Shown here piece by piece: positions 60,717 through 64,000 of a DNA stretch of 64,000 nt. The notes beneath the pieces were generated by a model. The model had not been told where the DNA came from, did no database searches, and saw only the letters and a list, made by a program, of their open reading frames with translations. The stretch covers positions 248,001 to 312,000 of the forward strand of contig NZ_CP064189.1 of the NCBI RefSeq assembly GCF_015353075.1, written 5' to 3'. Each line of letters opens with the position of its first letter. Within the stretch, counting starts at the first letter, position 1. A program made the translations under genes and the position numbers. Source of the DNA: Rhizobium sp. 007 (GTDB lineage Bacteria; Pseudomonadota; Alphaproteobacteria; Rhizobiales; Rhizobiaceae).

Positions 60717-63700
60717 TCATAAACAATCCCATGGCACGGTCGGCGCCGGCACCCGCATGCATGCGACGACGAACAGCACCGTGCCGAACACCACCTGCTC
60801 GCGGCCGCTGCTTTGCGCCACCACCTGGCCCCAGGCCAGATGGCACAGGCTCGCCAGGCTCACACCCAGCCGCCGCGCCTGGGCCCGCAGCCGGTCGTTG
60901 AGTGCCTGCGGCAGCGTCCGATGTGCCTCGCGGGATCCGCGGCCGTCGCCGTAGACCTCGCTCAGCCCGAACGGCAGCGTCGGCTCGTCGATGCCGGCCA
61001 GCATCTCCCGGAAGAACGCTTCATGCGCTTCGGACGAAACTCCGAGACGGGCTTGCGCGATCAGATTGCGGAACGGCTGCGGCGCGGCCAGCTCAGGCCC
61101 GCGCCCTTCCAGCACGGCCCGCACCTCGGCATGCATCACTTCGGCCGTCGTGTGATCGCCGATCAGATGGTGCTGCAGCTCCAACAGCAGCCAGCGCCCG
61201 CCGCCCGGCTCACGCGCAATCACGAAGCGCAACAGCGGCGCCCGGCCAAGGTCGATGCGATGCTGACGCGGATCGAACCGCCGCCTCAGCTGCTCATGAC
61301 CGGGACCGCCATCTTCGTCGAGCTCGACCTCGCTCACATCCAGCGCCGCCTTGCGCCAGACCACCTGGGCCGGGCTCGACAGGCCCTCCCAGGCAAAGGC
61401 GGTGCGCAGGATGTCGTGGCGGTCGACCACCTGTTGAACCGCCGCAAGGTAGCGCTCGAGCACACCCCGATCGGCAAAGGCCATCTGACTGACGAGCAGA
61501 TAGGGATCGCCCTCGGTTGCCAGCAGATGGTGGAACAGAATGCCGTCCTGCAGCGGCGACAGGCCATAGATATCCTGGATGTTGCCGACCCCGCCTGGCA
61601 CCGTGGCGACGATCCGGTCGATCTCCTCCTGGGTCAGATCGATCAGCGGCAGCATCTCTGGCGCGATCGCCGTACTCTTCTCGGTGATCAGGTTGGCCGG
61701 CACCGCCACCTCGTGATGGCTGCCGAGGCTGGCGGCGAGATCGCAAAGCACCGGCCTGGCGAACAGGGTGCGCACCTCGACCCCGAGCGACTGCCGCCGC
61801 AGCCGCTCCATCAGCTGCACCGCCAGCAAGGAATGTCCGCCGAGTTCGAAGAAATTGTCGTGACGGCCGACCCGCTCGATGCCGAGCAGCTCGGCCCAGA
61901 TCCCTGCCAGCGCCGTCTCGACCTCGCCTTGCGGCGCCTCGTAGCTCCGACGCGCATAGGCGTCGTCCTCCGGCGCCGGCAACGCCTTGCGGTCGAGCTT
62001 GCCGTTTACCGTCAGCGGCAGCGCCGATAGCCGCACGAAGGCGGCCGGCACCATGTAGTCGGGCAGCAGGCCACCGAGATGGGCGCGCAACGCGGCGGCG
62101 AGCTCGGCGCCATCGCCGTCGTCCGGCCCGTCCGTCGTCTTCGCAACCACATAGGCGACAAGCCGCTTGTCGCCGGTCACATCCGCGCGCGCCACCACGG
62201 CCGCCTCGGCGACTAGCTTGTGCTCCAGCAGCCGCGCGGCGATCTCGCCCGGCTCGATGCGGAAGCCGCGGATCTTCACCTGCTCGTCGTTGCGGCCCAG
62301 GAACTCCAGATTGCCGTCCGGCAGGTAGCGCGCCAGGTCGCCGGTCCGATAGAGACGATCGCCCTCGACAAAGGCACTGGCGATAAACCGCTCCGCCGTC
62401 AGATCCGGTCGGTTGAGGTAGCCACGCGCAACGCCTGCACCGCCGATATAGAGCTCGCCCACAGCCCCGAACGGAACCGGCTGACCATGGTCGTCAAGCA
62501 CATAAAGCCGCGTGTTCGATATCGGACGCCCGATCGGCACATTTGTCGATGCGGAGAGGTCTGCGGGGATGTCATGGAAAGCACAACCGACAACCGCTTC
62601 CGTCGGGCCATACTCGTTGACCATTCTGGCAGCCGGCTGGATCTGACGCCAGCGCTCGACCGTCGAAGACGACAATGCCTCGCCGCCAATGACGAACAGC
62701 TCCACTTGACTGGCATCTCCAGCCGACTGCAGTTGCTGCCCAAGAACATCCAGATGACTGGGAGTGATTTTGACCAGCCTGCGGCCTAAGACTAGCTCTA
62801 CCTTAAGGTCCTCGGTTTCCTTTCCCTCGGATATGAGATGTTCATACCCACCACAGATTAGAGGCGCAAACAGACTGGTAATGGTAGCATCGAAGGCGAG
62901 CGAAGAGGAGACGACGGAGGAGGATATGGGCGTGTAAGCCTCGCGGGCCCAGGACAGATAATTGACCAGTCCGCGATGCTCGACCATGACGCCCTTTGGC
63001 GTTCCGGTGGAACCGGAGGTATAGATCACGTAGGCGAGATGGCTGGGGGTGAGGCTGAGGGCATGCGGGTCGGGATCGTCTGCGGGCTGGTCGGCCCAGG
63101 GATGCTCGCCGTTCGAGAGATCGACCACGCTCAGGCTTGCGATCGCCTCGGCGCCGAGCGCTTTGCGGCCGGCCGCATCGCACAGCAGCAGGTGCGGTGC
63201 GGCATCCTCGAGCACCTGCCGCAGCCGCGCGCACGGATAGGCCGGGTCCAGCGGAACATAGGCGCCGCCCGCCTTGAGGATCGCCAGCAGCCCCACCACC
63301 ATCGCCGGGCTGCGCTCCAGGCAGATCGCCACCGGCTGGTCCGGCCTGACCCCGAGCCCGATCAGATGATGCGCCAGCCGGTTGGCGCGCTGATTGAGCT
63401 CGCCATAGCTCAGACGCTCGTCCTCATGGACCACCGCCACCGCCTCCGGCGCACGCTGCACCTGTGCTTCGAACAGTTCATGGATGCACCGCTCCGACGG
63501 ATAGGCCGCTTCCGTCCGGTTCAGCTCCTCCAGCAGATAGGTCCGCTCGTCGGATGACAGCAGCTCGATGCGACCGACCGGCTGCCCTGCATCGGCAGCC
63601 ATCGCCCGCAGCAACGCCAGCAGATAACCACGCTGCCGCTCGATGGTCGCTTGATCGAACAGCGCCGTGGCATAGCCGAACGTTCCGGCGATCTCCTCGC

Positions 63701-64000
63701 CATGCTCGCCAAGGCTCAGCTCCAGATCGAACTTGACCTGATCGAGCCCCTCCCCGGCCGCCTCCACGCTCAGCCCGGCAAGGTCGAACGACCCGACGGT
63801 GTTGTTCTGCCAGGCCAACATCACCTGGAACAGCGGCGTGTGATCGAGATGCCGGGGCGGCTTGACGATCTCCACCACCTGCTCGAACGGCAGGTCCTGA
63901 TGCTCCTGCGCAGCCAGGGCCGTGCGCCGCGTCCGTTCCAGAAGCTGCGACACATCAGGCTCGCCCGACAGGTCGACCCGAAGCGCCAGGGTGTTGACGA
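60717..64000 (-). CDS. NRPS internal part: C-A-PCP-C, open at window edge
   Basis: The frame continues past the window edge ([19 protein letters not shown] before the first methionine). Domains: end of a C domain ([14 protein letters not shown]), A ([39 protein letters not shown]), PCP ([14 protein letters not shown]) and a C domain opening [20 protein letters not shown] with active site HHLIGDH (Gly replaced by His). The pocket reads about DATKVGEVGK, close to published Asn/Asp codes. The frame breaks near 60766-60773 (VVFGTVLF then out of phase). The C domain continues in a second frame ([20 protein letters not shown]) to about 60530, where a second break leads to the terminal part. As read, the gene is a pseudogene unless both breaks are sequencing errors. 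Confidence 0.85.
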   Translation of the reverse strand, partial: VNTLALRVDLSGEPDVSQLLERTRRTALAAQEHQDLPFEQVVEIVKPPRHLDHTPLFQVMLAWQNNTVGSFDLAGLSVEAAGEGLDQVKFDLELSLGEHGEEIAGTFGYATALFDQATIERQRGYLLALLRAMAADAGQPVGRIELLSSDERTYLLEELNRTEAAYPSERCIHELFEAQVQRAPEAVAVVHEDERLSYGELNQRANRLAHHLIGLGVRPDQPVAICLERSPAMVVGLLAILKAGGAYVPLDPAYPCARLRQVLEDAAPHLLLCDAAGRKALGAEAIASLSVVDLSNGEHPWADQPADDPDPHALSLTPSHLAYVIYTSGSTGTPKGVMVEHRGLVNYLSWAREAYTPISSSVVSSSLAFDATITSLFAPLICGGYEHLISEGKETEDLKVELVLGRRLVKITPSHLDVLGQQLQSAGDASQVELFVIGGEALSSSTVERWRQIQPAARMVNEYGPTEAVVGCAFHDIPADLSASTNVPIGRPISNTRLYVLDDHGQPVPFGAVGELYIGGAGVARGYLNRPDLTAERFIASAFVEGDRLYRTGDLARYLPDGNLEFLGRNDEQVKIRGFRIEPGEIAARLLEHKLVAEAAVVARADVTGDKRLVAYVVAKTTDGPDDGDGAELAAALRAHLGGLLPDYMVPAAFVRLSALPLTVNGKLDRKALPAPEDDAYARRSYEAPQGEVETALAGIWAELLGIERVGRHDNFFELGGHSLLAVQLMERLRRQSLGVEVRTLFARPVLCDLAASLGSHHEVAVPANLITEKSTAIAPEMLPLIDLTQEEIDRIVATVPGGVGNIQDIYGLSPLQDGILFHHLLATEGDPYLLVSQMAFADRGVLERYLAAVQQVVDRHDILRTAFAWEGLSSPAQVVWRKAALDVSEVELDEDGGPGHEQLRRRFDPRQHRIDLGRAPLLRFVIAREPGGGRWLLLELQHHLIGDHTTAEVMHAEVRAVLEGRGPELAAPQPFRNLIAQARLGVSSEAHEAFFREMLAGIDEPTLPFGLSEVYGDGRGSREAHRTLPQALNDRLRAQARRLGVSLASLCHLAWGQVVAQSSGREQVVFGTVLFVVACMRVPAPTVPWDCL

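Noticed and set aside
60813..62030. Plus-strand frame of 405 codons opposite the second NRPS
   Set aside because: Low-complexity antisense shadow (Arg/Gln/His-rich) of conserved NRPS domains.
1..64000. CRISPR arrays, rRNA, tRNA genes and repABC replication genes
   Set aside because: None seen: no regularly spaced repeats, no tRNA cloverleaf noticed by eye and no RepA/RepB/RepC proteins. A tRNA scan would be decisive and was not possible.

Overview
The window reads as accessory DNA of a Rhizobiales bacterium (Rhizobium, Sinorhizobium or Agrobacterium type), probably from a large plasmid or an island-rich replicon. The grounds are the GC-rich coding style, the insertion-sequence families (IS66, IS3/IS407-like, IS110/IS1111, IS5, IS21 and group II intron remnants), the plasmid-type hypothetical genes near 43-45 kb, and protein families typical of Rhizobiaceae. 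No rRNA, tRNA or CRISPR array was seen. Taxonomy is an inference from reading alone.

0-13.5 kb: after an IS5-type transposase tail comes a nearly complete set of genes for L-lysine oxidation to 2-oxoglutarate. It holds a lysine 6-dehydrogenase/saccharopine dehydrogenase-family enzyme, an antiquitin-type aldehyde dehydrogenase (aminoadipate semialdehyde to 2-aminoadipate), a class I aminotransferase (to 2-oxoadipate), a DUF1338/HglS enzyme (to D-2-hydroxyglutarate), a YdiJ-like FAD/Fe-S D-2-hydroxyglutarate dehydrogenase (to 2-oxoglutarate) and glutamate dehydrogenase. An Lrp and a LysR regulator are each divergent from a lysine gene.

13.9-22.6 kb: a second operon runs lysA, dapF, an AstE/AspA-type deacylase, then a spermidine/putrescine-type ABC importer (binding protein, fused permease, ATPase), with a divergent LysR regulator. 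With the lysine genes next door, the simplest joint reading is scavenging: import of an N-acylated diaminopimelate-like compound, deacylation, DapF epimerisation, LysA decarboxylation to lysine, then oxidation to 2-oxoglutarate.

22.6-37.5 kb: a mosaic of mobile remnants and cargo. It contains IS5, istA and group II intron RT relics; a D-Ala-D-Ala-ligase-like ATP-grasp gene behind a perfect sigma-54 promoter match; a ParA-like ATPase, small ORFs and a TIR protein whose start is probably frameshifted; a 528-bp inverted duplication enclosing a membrane protein, IS3 and IS1111 elements and a 297-bp miniature element; and a decayed sulfotransferase, ADH-synthase-like and DHQ-synthase-II-like operon. 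An accessory shikimate kinase and an APS-kinase-like gene follow.

37.5-47 kb: an intact IS66 element with an 8-bp target duplication, small plasmid genes (PD-(D/E)XK-like protein, XRE regulators, plasmid-type hypotheticals), and an IS66 remnant.

47.3-64 kb: a natural-product region. A 2.2-thousand-residue NRPS (A-PCP-C-A-PCP-C) is followed by a MATE exporter and a phosphopantetheinyl transferase. After a repeat, miniature-element and istA-relic junction, a second and very different NRPS runs off the window edge on the minus strand. It ends in a thioesterase and is split by two frameshifts.
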